From: Streptomyces minutiscleroticus
GTDB lineage: Bacteria > Actinomycetota > Actinomycetes > Streptomycetales > Streptomycetaceae
DNA length: 64,000 nt
Reading direction: 5' to 3'
Assembly (NCBI RefSeq): GCF_014650875.1
Contig: NZ_BMVU01000032.1
Location: 41,992 to 105,991, forward strand
This document shows, one piece after another, positions 18,302 through 27,294 of this stretch. The translations under genes were made by a program, and so were the position numbers. The notes below the pieces were generated by a model. That model worked only from the letters and a program-made list of their open reading frames with translations. It was not told the DNA's origin and ran no database searches. Position 1 is the first letter of the stretch, and every line of letters begins with the position of its first letter.

Positions 18302-19447
18302 TCAGCCCAGCAGCCCGGCCAGCTCCGCCTCGCGCTCACTCACCTGGGCGAGGAGCTGCTCGGCGATCTCCTCCAGCAGGCGGTCGGGGTCGTCCGGAGC
18401 GAGCCGCAGCATCGCGCCGATCGCGCTCTCCTCCAGGTCACGGGCGACGAGGGTGAGCAGTTCCTTGCGCTGGGCCAGCCATTCGAGGCGGGCGTAGAGC
18501 TCCTCGCTGCGGCTCGGGCGCCACTCCTCGGCGACAGGGCCGGCGGCCCACTCCTCGGCCAGCTCCCGCAGCAGTGCCTCGTCCCCACGGCCGTACGCGG
18601 CGTTGACCCGGGCGATGAACTCGTCGCGCCGCTTGCGCTCACCGTCGTCCTGCGCGAGATCGGGGTGGGCCTTGCGGGCCAGCTCGCGGTACAGCTTGCG
18701 GGCCTCGTCACTGGGCCGCACCCGCTGCGGGGGCCGCACCGGCTGCTCCGTCAGCATCGCCGACGCCTCGGGGGAGAGCCCGTCCGAGTCGATCCAGCCG
18801 TGGAACAGCTCCTCCACTCCCGGCATCGGCAGCACGCGGGCCCGCGCCTCCTCCGCCTTGCGCAGGTCCTCCGGGTCGCCCGTGCGCGCCGCACGCGCCT
18901 CGGCGATCTGCGCGTCCAGCTCGTCGAGCCGCGCGTACATCGGACCGAGCTTCTGGTGGTGCAGACGGGAGAAGTTCTCCACCTCGACCCGGAAGGTCTC
19001 GACCGCGATCTCGAACTCGATCAACGCCTGCTCGGCCGCGCGCACCGCCCGCTCGAGCCGCTCCTCGGGCCGGTCCTGCGCGGCGTCCCCCGCGTCGCCC
19101 TCACCCCCCGTGTCGCTCGCGCCGCCGACACCGCCGACGCCGTCGGCCGCAAAGTCGCCCTCCACGGCCGGCTCCGGCCGGTCTCCGGCCCGCGCGGCGT
19201 CCGGACTCTCCGCCTCCGGGCTCTCGCTCCGGGACTCCGCAGCGCTCGCGGCGCCGGCCGGGCCCGCGGCCCCGCCGGCCGTCGCGCCCTCGGCAGCCGT
19301 GGCCGTGGCCGTCGCCGTCGCGCCGGCGGGCTTCTCGTCGACGGTCTCGGCCGGGGCCCCATCGGTACGGGCCTGCTCGGCGAGCGGCTCACCGGAGGGC
19401 TCGCCGGGGGGAGCGGACGGGGGCTGCTCAGCTTCCGGGGTCGTCAC
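18302..19447 (-). CDS. J-domain protein with acidic N-terminus
   Basis: 381 residues from GTG 19447. The first ~130 are Ala/Glu/Gly-rich and disordered. A coiled-coil-like region (ALIEFEIAVETFRVEVENFSR) follows, then an internal J domain with the HPD tripeptide (KLYRELARKAHPDLA) near residue 260 and an acidic helical end (LAEEWAAGPVAEEW). J domains stimulate DnaK ATP hydrolysis. It lacks the zinc and C-terminal domains of DnaJ/CbpA and the usual N-terminal J placement. The true start could be internal to the low-complexity region. Confidence 0.82.
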   Translation of the reverse strand: MTTPEAEQPPSAPPGEPSGEPLAEQARTDGAPAETVDEKPAGATATATATAAEGATAGGAAGPAGAASAAESRSESPEAESPDAARAGDRPEPAVEGDFAADGVGGVGGASDTGGEGDAGDAAQDRPEERLERAVRAAEQALIEFEIAVETFRVEVENFSRLHHQKLGPMYARLDELDAQIAEARAARTGDPEDLRKAEEARARVLPMPGVEELFHGWIDSDGLSPEASAMLTEQPVRPPQRVRPSDEARKLYRELARKAHPDLAQDDGERKRRDEFIARVNAAYGRGDEALLRELAEEWAAGPVAEEWRPSRSEELYARLEWLAQRKELLTLVARDLEESAIGAMLRLAPDDPDRLLEEIAEQLLAQVSEREAELAGLLG

Positions 19448-19594
19448 CCGTCCAGCGTAGGCCACGGCACGGGCGGGTACTCGGAAGCATCGCTGAACTG
19501 CTCCTGCCGCTGTGGGCACCTGAGTCACAAGTGCCTCTCGGGGGGCCTCCCCCGCCCCCTCCCTCCCCTCCCTCCCCTCCCCCCGTCCCCGTCC

Positions 19595-21094
19595 TCAGAC
19601 CCCCATCTCCCCCGCGACCCTCCCCGCCCGCACCGCGGCCACCAGTTCCGCGTGGTCCGCCTCCGTGCGGTCCGCGTACGCGACGGCGAACGCGGCGATC
19701 GCCTCGTCCAGCTGGTCGTTCTTGCCGCAGTAACCGGCGATGAGCCGCGGGTCGGCGCTGTGGGAGTGGGCGCGGGCGAGCAGCGCGCCCGTCATCCGTC
19801 CGTAGTCGTCGATCTGGTCCGCGGCCAGGGCCGCCGGGTCGACGCTGCCCTTGCGGTTGCGGAACTGGCGCACCTGGTACGGCAGTCCGTCCACCGTGGT
19901 CCAGCCGAGCAGCATGTCGCTGACCACCTGCATGTGCTTCTGGCCGAGCACGACGCGGCGCCCTTCGTGCGTGGGCTCCGGGGCCGCGAAGCCCGCGGTC
20001 GGCAGGTGCGGCACCAGTGCCGAGGCCCGCGCCTCCTTGACCTGCAGGATCAGCGCCTCGCCCCGGTGGTCGAGCAGCAGCACGACGTACGAGCGCGTGC
20101 CCACGCTGCCGGTGCCGACCACGCGGAACGCGACGTCGTGCACCGCGTACCGCGCGAGCAGCGGGAGCCGGTCCTCGGACAGCGTGGTGAGGTACTCCTC
20201 CAGCGAGGCGGCCACGGCCGCCGCCTCGGCGTCGGGTATACGGCGCAGGACCGGCGGCGCGTCGACGAACCGGCGGCCGCCGTCCCCGGCCTCCTCGGTC
20301 GACTTGGCCGCGAACCTCCCGCTGGTGTTGGCGCGCGCCTTCTCCGAAACCCGCTCCAGGGTGCCTATCAGGTCGTGGGCGTCGGTGTGCGAGACCAGTT
20401 CCTCGTCCGCGATCGCGTTCCAGGCGTCCAGGGCGGGGAGCTTGGCGAGCAGCCGCATGGTGCGCCGGTAGGCGCCCACCGCGCCGTGCGCCGCCGCCCG
20501 GCAGGTGTCCTCGTCGGCCCCCGCCTCCCGGCCGGCCAGGACGAGGGAGGCGGCGAGCCGCTTGAGGTCCCACTCCCAGGGGCCGTGCACGGTCTCGTCG
20601 AAGTCGTTGAGGTCGATGACCAGTCCGCCGCGGGCGTCCCCGTACAGACCGAAGTTCCCCGCGTGCGCGTCACCGCAGATCTGCGCGCCCATGCCCGTCA
20701 CGGGGGTGCGGGCGAGGTCGTACGCCATGAGTCCGGCCGATCCGCGCAGGAAGGCGAACGGTGTGGCCGCCATCCTGCCGACCCGTATCGGCATGAGGTC
20801 GGGGAGCCGCCCCCGGTTGGACTCCTCGACGGCGGCCACGGCGGAGGGGCGGTCGTCGGCCGGGCGGAAGTCGGCGTGGGCGCTGCGGGGCACGCGGTCC
20901 CGCAGCGCCTTGCCCTCCGCCTTGGGCGATCCTTCCGCGGGCCAGGCCGCGAAGCCCCGCACACCGGAGAGCCTCAGGGCGTGCGCCGCCGACCGCGGCG
21001 TCCGCGTCGCCGGCGCCCGCTCGCCTTCCCCCACCCGCTCCCGCGCCCGGTCCTGCCGCTCCCGGTCCGCGGTTCCCGTCTGTGTCTCGACCAT
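19595..21094 (-). CDS. DUF2252 family protein
   Basis: 499-residue member of DUF2252, distantly kinase/aminoglycoside-phosphotransferase-like. Core motifs are ICGDAHAGNFGLYGDARGG and VIDLNDFDETVHGPWEWDLKRL, with LILQVKEARASAL further on. Family function is unknown. ATG 21094 follows GGGGAGG, which decides this start over one 45 bases upstream. Its 3' flank carries a C-rich run near 19540-19590. Confidence 0.9.
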   Translation of the reverse strand: MVETQTGTADRERQDRARERVGEGERAPATRTPRSAAHALRLSGVRGFAAWPAEGSPKAEGKALRDRVPRSAHADFRPADDRPSAVAAVEESNRGRLPDLMPIRVGRMAATPFAFLRGSAGLMAYDLARTPVTGMGAQICGDAHAGNFGLYGDARGGLVIDLNDFDETVHGPWEWDLKRLAASLVLAGREAGADEDTCRAAAHGAVGAYRRTMRLLAKLPALDAWNAIADEELVSHTDAHDLIGTLERVSEKARANTSGRFAAKSTEEAGDGGRRFVDAPPVLRRIPDAEAAAVAASLEEYLTTLSEDRLPLLARYAVHDVAFRVVGTGSVGTRSYVVLLLDHRGEALILQVKEARASALVPHLPTAGFAAPEPTHEGRRVVLGQKHMQVVSDMLLGWTTVDGLPYQVRQFRNRKGSVDPAALAADQIDDYGRMTGALLARAHSHSADPRLIAGYCGKNDQLDEAIAAFAVAYADRTEADHAELVAAVRAGRVAGEMGV

Positions 21095-21198
21095 GTCGAC
21101 CGGCCTCCCCCTGCCCGTGCGCAACCCGCCCGTGCGCAACCCGTGCGCACATCAACTGCCGACGACCGTACAGTCGGCGATGGGGGCGCGTGAGGGGC

Positions 21199-21225
21199 TG
21201 TGGACAACTCCGCGCTTGTGGACAA
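21199..21225 (-). promoter_or_regulatory. Pair of perfect DnaA boxes
   Basis: TGTGGACAA at 21199-21207 and again at 21217-21225, both in the same orientation and 9 bp apart. Each is the complement of TTGTCCACA, the preferred streptomycete box. They lie upstream of the DUF2252 gene in non-coding DNA. Confidence 0.55.
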
Positions 21226-21289
21226 CGCACGGCCTCACCGGTTCATCACGCACCTCAGCGGCCCCACTCACCGGCAGCCCAGGACTCAT

Positions 21290-21349
21290 CGACAGCCCTC
21301 ACCGGACCGGCCGGTCCGACGGGTCCGAGGGGTCCGGTGAGGGCTGTCG
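21290..21349 (-). terminator. Long hairpin, probable terminator of the HxlR gene
   Basis: A perfect 19-bp inverted repeat (21290-21308 with 21331-21349) encloses a 22-base loop. No T-run follows, as is common in Streptomyces. It lies about 170 bp downstream of the hxlR-type gene stop. Confidence 0.55.
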
Positions 21350-21522
21350 GGTCCGACGAACCGAATCAGTCCGGTTCGACAAATCCAGCGAACCGAATCG
21401 GTCAGTTCGGCAGGTCCGGCGAACCGAACCGATCGGCCCGACGGCCTCACCGAGCCGATGAACCCGACGGCCCACCGGACGGGTCGGCCCGCGTGCCGCC
21501 CCGCCGCCGGTCCCGGCCGTGC
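21350..21522. repeat. Degenerate CGAACCGAA repeats
   Basis: Three copies of GCGAACCGAA(T/C)C-like sequence near 21356, 21387 and 21418, with complementary CGGTTCG segments between them. The stretch is non-coding. With the hairpin and DnaA boxes it fills the 428-bp gap between DUF2252 and the HxlR gene. Confidence 0.6.
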
Positions 21523-21894
21523 CTACTTCCGCAGCTGTTCCGGGCAGGAGCCCTCTTCCGGCAGGTGCTCCTCGGCCCACCGGGAGAGTTCCTTCAGGGA
21601 CGGGCCGAGCGCGGCGCCGGATTCGGTCAGCCGGTAGGAGACCCGCAGCGGCGGCCCCTCGTCCACCTCGCGCACCACCAGACCGGCGGCGGCGAGCTCG
21701 GCGAGGCGGTCCGACAGCATGCGCTCGCTGATGCCCGGGATCGCCCGGCGCAGATCGGCGAAGTAGACGGGGCGCGGCAGCAGGACGGCCACGATCAGGC
21801 CGGTCCAGCGCTTCCCGAGCAGCTGGAAGACGCGCGTGATGCCGTCACCGACCTGCGCACAGGCCTCTGCGTCATGACTTCCCCGGACCGGCAT
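21523..21894 (-). CDS. HxlR family winged-helix regulator
   Basis: 123 residues with the HxlR fold: QLLGKRWTGLIVAVLLPRPVYFADLRRAIPGISERMLSDRL and the wing VREVDEGPPLRVSYRLTESG. The lone cysteine in EACAQVGDG near the N-terminus matches redox- or quinone-sensing relatives (YodB/QorR type). It is divergent from an FMN azoreductase gene, the usual target of such regulators, so quinone- or diazo-stress control is likely by analogy. Confidence 0.9.
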   Translation of the reverse strand: MPVRGSHDAEACAQVGDGITRVFQLLGKRWTGLIVAVLLPRPVYFADLRRAIPGISERMLSDRLAELAAAGLVVREVDEGPPLRVSYRLTESGAALGPSLKELSRWAEEHLPEEGSCPEQLRK

Positions 21895-21940
21895 GCCTCA
21901 AGAGTACTGGCCGGTTACGGAACCACCAGGAGAGGGTGAG

Positions 21941-21980
21941 AAAAAGTAAGTGACTGTGCTATCCATAGTTAAGTAAGAAA
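21941..21980. promoter_or_regulatory. Divergent hxlR-azoR control region with repeated AAGTAAG
   Basis: AAGTAAG at 21944-21950 and 21971-21977, 27 bp apart, in an A/T-rich island unusual for this DNA. HxlR proteins bind repeated short A/T-rich elements, so these are candidate operator halves overlapping the promoters. Confidence 0.45.
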
Positions 21981-22093
21981 CCGCAGCCCCTTGGATCCAC
22001 TCCCCGGGAGCCGCGGCGACGGCTGCGCGCGCCACCGCCCGACGGCTCGCGCACCACCACCCCACCGACCGAACCGCCCCACAGGAGATCCCC

Positions 22094-22744
22094 ATGGCCA
22101 CCCTGCTGCACCTGGACTCGTCCGTTTTCCCCGGTTCCGCCTCCGCCTCCCGCGCCGTGACGGAGGCCTTCCGCAGGACCTGGGAGGAGCAGCACCCCGG
22201 CGGCACGGTCATCTACCGCGACCTCGCGGTGGACCCGGTTCCGCACATCACCGCGGACGCGCACACCGCCGCCTTCTCCGACCCGGCCACGCACACGCCC
22301 GCGCAGGCGGAGGCCTTCGCCGAGCGACTGAAGCTCATCGAGGAGCTGGAGCGGGCGGACGCCGTCCTGATCGGTGCCCCCATGTACAACTTCACGATCC
22401 CGTCCACGCTGAAGGCCTGGCTCGACAATGTGATCGTCATGGGCCGCACCGCCGGCGAGAACGCGTCCGCCAAGGGCACCCCGGTGACCGTGGTCGCCAG
22501 CCGCGGCGGCTCCTACGCGCCGGGCACCCCGCGCGAGGGCTACGAGTACGTGCAGAACCTCCTCCGGGCCGTGCTCGCGGACGGTCTCGGCCTGGAGGTC
22601 GACTTCATCGTCCCGGAGCTCACGATGGCGCCGCACAACCCGGCGATGTCCGAGCTCGTCCCGCTCTTCGAGGCGTCCCGGACCAAGGCCCTGGAGGAGG
22701 CGGCGGCCAAGGCCAAGGCCCTCGCCGAGCGCCTCGCCGCCTGA
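22094..22744 (+). CDS. azoR: FMN-dependent NADH:quinone reductase / azoreductase
   Basis: 216-residue flavodoxin-like protein that reduces quinones or azo compounds by two electrons with NADH. It shows LLHLDSSVFPGSASASR (FMN phosphate loop), GAPMYNFTIPSTLKAWLDNV (isoalloxazine contact) and VVASRGGSYAPGT, all AzoR hallmarks. AGGAGA lies upstream of ATG 22094. Its regulator is the divergent HxlR gene. Confidence 0.95.
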   Translation: MATLLHLDSSVFPGSASASRAVTEAFRRTWEEQHPGGTVIYRDLAVDPVPHITADAHTAAFSDPATHTPAQAEAFAERLKLIEELERADAVLIGAPMYNFTIPSTLKAWLDNVIVMGRTAGENASAKGTPVTVVASRGGSYAPGTPREGYEYVQNLLRAVLADGLGLEVDFIVPELTMAPHNPAMSELVPLFEASRTKALEEAAAKAKALAERLAA

Positions 22745-23316
22745 CATCCGCCGCACGACCCGGCGACCGCTCCCTCCCCGCACGACCGACACGCGGCACA
22801 CGACACACGGCGGGCGGCACGCAGCAAGCAGTGAGCGACCAGCGGTGAGCGACCAGCCGCGCGCGACGCGCAGTGATCAGCACGCCTCGCGCAGAAGGAG
22901 ACACGCAGAGCGACAAGGCCCCTGGTACTCCTCTCCCGCGGAGAGAGCGCCGGGGGCCACCCTTTCCGGCACATCCGCCCCGGACGCTCCGAGAACGCGC
23001 ACAGCGCTCAACCGCCCATGAAACATGCCGACTTGATCGTTCAACCTGCCGGAAGAATCGCTCCGACCACGTGAGATGTATCACCGTCGGCCGACCGGCT
23101 GAAGCCCCGCCGACGACGCTCCGGAAGCCTCGGAGGTTCCGGAACCGCTCCGGAAACCCGCCCGGAGCCTCGCGGGGTCCCGCACCCCGGCCTTCCGGAC
23201 CCGGGCCGTGCGCACACGCCCGCCCACTATGGGCACGCACCCGCCCACCACGCGCACAAGCCCGCCTGCCGCACGCACGCACGCACGCACGCAACACAAC
23301 GAGGACGCACAACGAA
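22745..23316. other. Intergenic stretch with (GCAC)n run
   Basis: About 570 bp with no supported gene. Contains a short microsatellite of CGCA units at about 23270-23295 and CACGCCCGCCCAC-like repeats before it. It separates azoR from the tRNA-Leu terminator. Confidence 0.6.
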
Positions 23317-23360
23317 AGACGGGCCCCCGCCGGAACTTTCGTTCCGACGGAGACCCGTCT
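23317..23360 (-). terminator. Terminator of tRNA-Leu
   Basis: On the minus-strand transcript, a 20-bp stem (three pairs are G-U wobbles) closes on a GAAA tetraloop and is followed by TTTCGTT. It begins five bases downstream of the encoded CCA. Confidence 0.85.
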
Positions 23361-23364
23361 CCAG

Positions 23365-23451
23365 TGGTGCGCGAGGGGGGAGTTGAACCCCCACGCCCTT
23401 GCGGGCACTGGAACCTGAATCCAGCGCGTCTGCCTATTCCGCCACCCGCGC
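23365..23451 (-). tRNA. tRNA-Leu(CAG)
   Basis: The cloverleaf starts GCGCGGGTGGCGGAATAGGC, with anticodon CAG inside GATTCAGGTTC, a long class II variable arm, T-arm GGGGGTTCAACTCCCCC and an encoded CCA (23365-23367). It reads the main Leu codon of high-GC genomes. Confidence 0.96.
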
Positions 23452-24210
23452 ATTGGGTGTGTCGTCCGTTTCCCTCACCTGGTGGTGCTGGCGCCTTCCG
23501 ACATGCAGAACATTAGCACGCTGCGGAGGGTGGATTCACATCCCTTTCCCCGGGGGCGGACCCGGGCCGCTCCGGAGCGGCCCGGCGCGGCCAGGAACAG
23601 CCGGAGCCGGCCGTGCGGACCCGGCCGCCTCCCCCAGGTGCGCCGGGACCGCGGGGCCCTGCCCCGTCCCCCCGTACGCCGCGCCCGGCGCACCGGGCCG
23701 CAGCCGTGCGGCTCGTCCCCGCACGACCGCGCAGCTCACTCCCCCTGCGACCGCGCAGCTCGACCCCGGTCCGCCGCCTCCGGCCCCGCCGTCCCCTCCG
23801 TATGACGTCCGCGTCGTCGCGCCCGGGCTCCGCCCCGCGTCCGGCGGCGTCCCCGGGCCGCCCCGCCCCGTCCCGTCCCGCGCCGCGCACCACGCGCTCC
23901 GTCCCCCGGCTCACGTCACGCCCGGTACCGCTTCACGTATCAACCTCGTACCGGTCCCGGCCATCTCCCCAGGAGGAGTGCGGGGTGCACAGCCGGGTGC
24001 GGGACACTGTGGTGAAACCGCCTCTACGATCCTCCCCATGGGAGTACCCCCGGGGAGTTCGAAGAGCGGTTCCGGAGGGAACTTCGGGAGGGGACTTCGC
24101 AAGCCGTCGACACTCGTCGACCGTGCCGACAGGGGGAACCAGCCGATTTCCCGGCGCGTGGATACGATCAGTAAGCAGTACCAGGACGACGACGAAGGAG
24201 GAGGTGCCCC
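23452..24210. other. 759-bp region upstream of fhaA, promoter zone
   Basis: No credible gene. Two TACGAT hexamers, at 24025-24030 and 24163-24168, are possible -10 elements for the fhaA operon; the first has GGGACA 18 bp upstream. The left part is Pro/Arg-type GC-rich sequence without coding signature. Confidence 0.4.
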
Positions 24211-25053
24211 ATGGGAGTCCTGAAGCGATTCGAGCAGCGTCTCGAAGGTCTGGTCAACGGCACCTTCGCCAAGGTGTTCAAGTCCGAGGTCCAGCCCGTC
24301 GAGATCGCGGGGGCGCTCCAGCGGGAGTGCGACAACAACGCGACGATCTGGAACCGCGACCGGACCGTCGTACCCAATGACTTCATCGTGGAGCTGAGCG
24401 CGCCGGACTTCGAGCGCCTGAGCCCCTACTCCGGGCAGCTCGGCGACGAGCTGGCCGGCATGGTGCGCGACTACGCCAAGCAGCAGCGCTACACCTTCAT
24501 GGGCCCCATCAAGGTCCACCTGGAGAAGGCGGACGACCTCGACACCGGCCTGTACCGGGTGCGCAGCCGTACGCTCGCCTCCTCCACCTCGCAGACGCCC
24601 GAGGGCCCGCCCGCGGGACCGCAGCCCGGACGCGGCGGCTACGGCTACCCGCCGCAGGCGGCGCCCGTCGGTCCCGCGGGCGCTCCCCCCATGCCGTCCG
24701 CGCCTCCGCCCGGGCGCCCCGCCGTCGCGCCCGCCGGGCAGCGGCCGGGCGCGGGTCCGCTGCCCGGCGGGCGCGTACGCCACTGGATCGAGATCAACGG
24801 CACCCGCCATCAGATCTCCCGCCCGACGCTGGTGCTGGGCCGCAGCACCGAAGCCGACGTGCGGATCGACGACCCCGGCGTGTCCCGCCGGCACTGCGAG
24901 ATCCGGACCGGAACGCCCTCGACGATCCAGGATCTCGGATCCACCAACGGCATCGTGGTGGACGGGCAGCACACCACCCGCGCTACGCTCCGCGACGGCT
25001 CGCGGATCGTCGTGGGCAGCACCACCATCATTTACCGGCAAGCCGAAGGGTGA
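24211..25053 (+). CDS. fhaA: FHA domain protein FhaA (DUF3662-FHA)
   Basis: 280 residues. The N-terminal DUF3662 domain (VLKRFEQRLEGLVNGTFAKV onward, about 1-116) is followed by a Gly/Pro linker and a C-terminal FHA domain (about 188-280) with LVLGRS, SRRHCEI and DLGSTNG, the phosphothreonine-binding loops. In mycobacteria FhaA is a PknB substrate that regulates peptidoglycan synthesis through MviN. GGAGGAGG precedes the ATG. It leads an operon through pbpA. Confidence 0.95.
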   Translation: MGVLKRFEQRLEGLVNGTFAKVFKSEVQPVEIAGALQRECDNNATIWNRDRTVVPNDFIVELSAPDFERLSPYSGQLGDELAGMVRDYAKQQRYTFMGPIKVHLEKADDLDTGLYRVRSRTLASSTSQTPEGPPAGPQPGRGGYGYPPQAAPVGPAGAPPMPSAPPPGRPAVAPAGQRPGAGPLPGGRVRHWIEINGTRHQISRPTLVLGRSTEADVRIDDPGVSRRHCEIRTGTPSTIQDLGSTNGIVVDGQHTTRATLRDGSRIVVGSTTIIYRQAEG

Positions 25054-25063
25054 AGCGGGGGCA

Positions 25064-25582
25064 ATGTCAGAGCTGACCCTCACGGTCATGCGGCTGGGTT
25101 TCCTGGCCGTACTGTGGCTGTTCGTGATCGTGGCCGTGCAGGTCATCCGCAGCGACCTGTTCGGTACGCGCGTCACACAGCGCGGCTCGCGCCGGGACAG
25201 CGGACGGGCGCAGCAGGCCTCCCGCCAGGCCGCGCCCCCGCAGCAGCGCCAGCAGCACGGCGGGGGCGGCGGGCGGCAGCGCCGCGGCGCGCCCACCAAG
25301 CTGGTCGTCTCCGAGGGCACCCTCACCGGCACCACCGTCGCGCTGCAGGGCCAGACCATCACGCTGGGCCGTGCGCACGACTCCACGATCGTGCTGGACG
25401 ACGACTACGCCTCCAGCCGGCACGCCAGGATCTACCCGGACCGTGACGGCCAGTGGATCGTCGAGGACCTCGGGTCCACCAACGGCACGTACCTCGACCG
25501 GAACCGACTGACGACCCCCACGCCGATCCCGCTGGGTGCGCCGATCCGCATCGGCAAGACCGTCATCGAGCTGCGGAAGTAG
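25064..25582 (+). CDS. fhaB: FHA domain membrane protein FhaB
   Basis: 172 residues with one N-terminal transmembrane helix (LGFLAVLWLFVIVAVQV), a basic Gln-rich linker and a cytosolic FHA domain (ITLGRAHDS, SSRHARI, DLGSTNGTYLDR). It is expected to recruit phosphorylated partners of the PASTA kinase to the membrane, like the mycobacterial FhaB/FipA. It starts 10 bp after fhaA. Confidence 0.94.
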   Translation: MSELTLTVMRLGFLAVLWLFVIVAVQVIRSDLFGTRVTQRGSRRDSGRAQQASRQAAPPQQRQQHGGGGGRQRRGAPTKLVVSEGTLTGTTVALQGQTITLGRAHDSTIVLDDDYASSRHARIYPDRDGQWIVEDLGSTNGTYLDRNRLTTPTPIPLGAPIRIGKTVIELRK

Positions 25583-25674
25583 TGCCACGTCATGAATAAG
25601 CGCGAGCGGAGCGAGCACGCAGCGGCGGTCCACACCCAGGGCACCGGCGCGCTCCCGACCGGAGGGTGGGCACC

Positions 25675-27267
25675 GTGCGGATGTACCCGGAGCCGACGGG
25701 CGAGGTGCGCATGAGTCTGTCACTGCGCTTCGCCGCCGGATCGCACAAAGGCATGATCCGCGAGGGCAACGAGGACTCCGGCTACGCCGGGCCCCGGCTG
25801 CTCGCGATCGCCGACGGGATGGGCGGCCAGGCCGCCGGCGAGGTCGCCAGCTCCGAGGTGATCTCGACCATCGTCGCGCTCGACGACGACGTGCCGGGCT
25901 CCGACATCCTCACCTCCCTCGGCACCGCCGTGCAGCGCGCCAACGACCAGCTGCGCCTGATGGTCGAGGAGGACCCGCAGCTGGAGGGCATGGGCACCAC
26001 GCTCACCGCCCTGCTGTGGACCGGTCAGCGGCTCGGCCTGGTGCACGTCGGCGACTCGCGCGCGTACCTGCTCCGGGACGGCGTCCTCACCCAGATCACG
26101 CAGGACCACACCTGGGTGCAGCGGCTGGTGGACGAGGGCCGGATCACCGAGGAGGAGGCCACCACCCACCCGCAGCGCTCCCTGCTGATGCGCGCGCTGG
26201 GCAGCGGCGACCACGTCGAGCCCGACCTCTCCATCCGCGAGGTCCGCGCCGGCGACCGCTACCTGATCTGCTCCGACGGCCTGTCCGGCGTGGTGTCCCA
26301 CCAGACGATGGAGGACACCCTCGCCAGCTACCAGGGCCCGCAGGAGACCGTGCAGGAGCTGATCCAGCTCGCGCTGCGCGGCGGCGGCCCCGACAACATC
26401 ACCGTCATCGTCGCCGACGTCCTCGACATCGACAGCGGCGACACCCTCGCCGGACATCTGTCCGACACCCCGGTCGTCGTCGGCGCGGTCGCCGAGAACC
26501 AGAACCAGCCGCAGGACAACGGCGCGATGCAGACCCCCGCGGGCCGCGCCGCGAGCCTCGGCCGGCAGCAGCCCGGGGGAGGCGGCGAGTTCGGCCCGCC
26601 CGGCAGCGGCGACACCACCGGGTACGTGCCCACGGGCAGCTTCGGCGACTACGGCGACGACGACTTCGTCAAGCCGCGCAAGGGCCGCAGGTGGTTCAAG
26701 AGATCTTTCTACGGCGTGCTGGCCCTCGCCGTCGTCGGCGGCGGCCTGTACGGCGGCTACCGCTGGACGCAGACGCAGTACTACGTCGGCACCAAGGGGG
26801 AGCACGTCGCCCTCTACCGCGGCATCAGCCAGGACCTCGCCTGGGTCTCGCTGTCGAAGGTGGAGAAGGACCACCCCGAGATCGAACTCAAGTACCTGCC
26901 GCCCTACCAGCAGGACCAGGTCAAGGCGACGATCGCGGAGGGCAATCTGGACGACGCCCGGTCGAAGATCGACGAGCTGGCCACGCAGGCGTCCGCGTGC
27001 AGGAAGAACGCCGAGCGACGCCGGGCCGAGGCGGAGAGCAGCGCCAAGACCGGCGAGGGCGAGGCCGGCGGCACCACGGGAACCACCCGGACCTCCCTGA
27101 CGTCCAAGGCCACAGCGGCGTCGGCCGTGACCGCGACCCCCGCGGCCACGGAGTCGCCGGCACCCTCGTCGTCCCCGTCCAAGTCCACCACCGCACCCAC
27201 ACCCACACCAGGCCCCAGCCTCTCCGAGGAAGAGCAGAAGCTGGTCTCGCTGTGCGGTAAGCAGTAA
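25675..27267 (+). CDS. pstP: PP2C-type Ser/Thr phosphatase PstP
   Basis: About 530 residues. The N-terminal PP2C domain has the metal-binding motifs NEDSGYAG, AIADGMGGQAAGE, VGDSRAYLLRDG and GGGPDNITVIVAD; a transmembrane helix (GVLALAVVGGGLYGGY) and a Ser/Thr-rich extracellular tail follow. It dephosphorylates the PASTA kinase and its substrates. GTG 25675 is preferred because GGAGGG lies eight bases upstream; ATG 25711 would begin at the conserved SLSLRFAAGS. Confidence 0.94.
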   Translation: MRMYPEPTGEVRMSLSLRFAAGSHKGMIREGNEDSGYAGPRLLAIADGMGGQAAGEVASSEVISTIVALDDDVPGSDILTSLGTAVQRANDQLRLMVEEDPQLEGMGTTLTALLWTGQRLGLVHVGDSRAYLLRDGVLTQITQDHTWVQRLVDEGRITEEEATTHPQRSLLMRALGSGDHVEPDLSIREVRAGDRYLICSDGLSGVVSHQTMEDTLASYQGPQETVQELIQLALRGGGPDNITVIVADVLDIDSGDTLAGHLSDTPVVVGAVAENQNQPQDNGAMQTPAGRAASLGRQQPGGGGEFGPPGSGDTTGYVPTGSFGDYGDDDFVKPRKGRRWFKRSFYGVLALAVVGGGLYGGYRWTQTQYYVGTKGEHVALYRGISQDLAWVSLSKVEKDHPEIELKYLPPYQQDQVKATIAEGNLDDARSKIDELATQASACRKNAERRRAEAESSAKTGEGEAGGTTGTTRTSLTSKATAASAVTATPAATESPAPSSSPSKSTTAPTPTPGPSLSEEEQKLVSLCGKQ

Positions 27268-27294
27268 GCAAGCCGTGAGGGGCCCTGTCACACG

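Noticed and set aside
17339..21193. 1,284-codon plus-strand frame
   Set aside because: Runs across four minus-strand genes with clear domains; composition is Arg/Gly/Val shadow type.
24038..24223. 61-codon frame overlapping the fhaA start
   Set aside because: No ribosome site and poor codon bias; it lies in the promoter zone.
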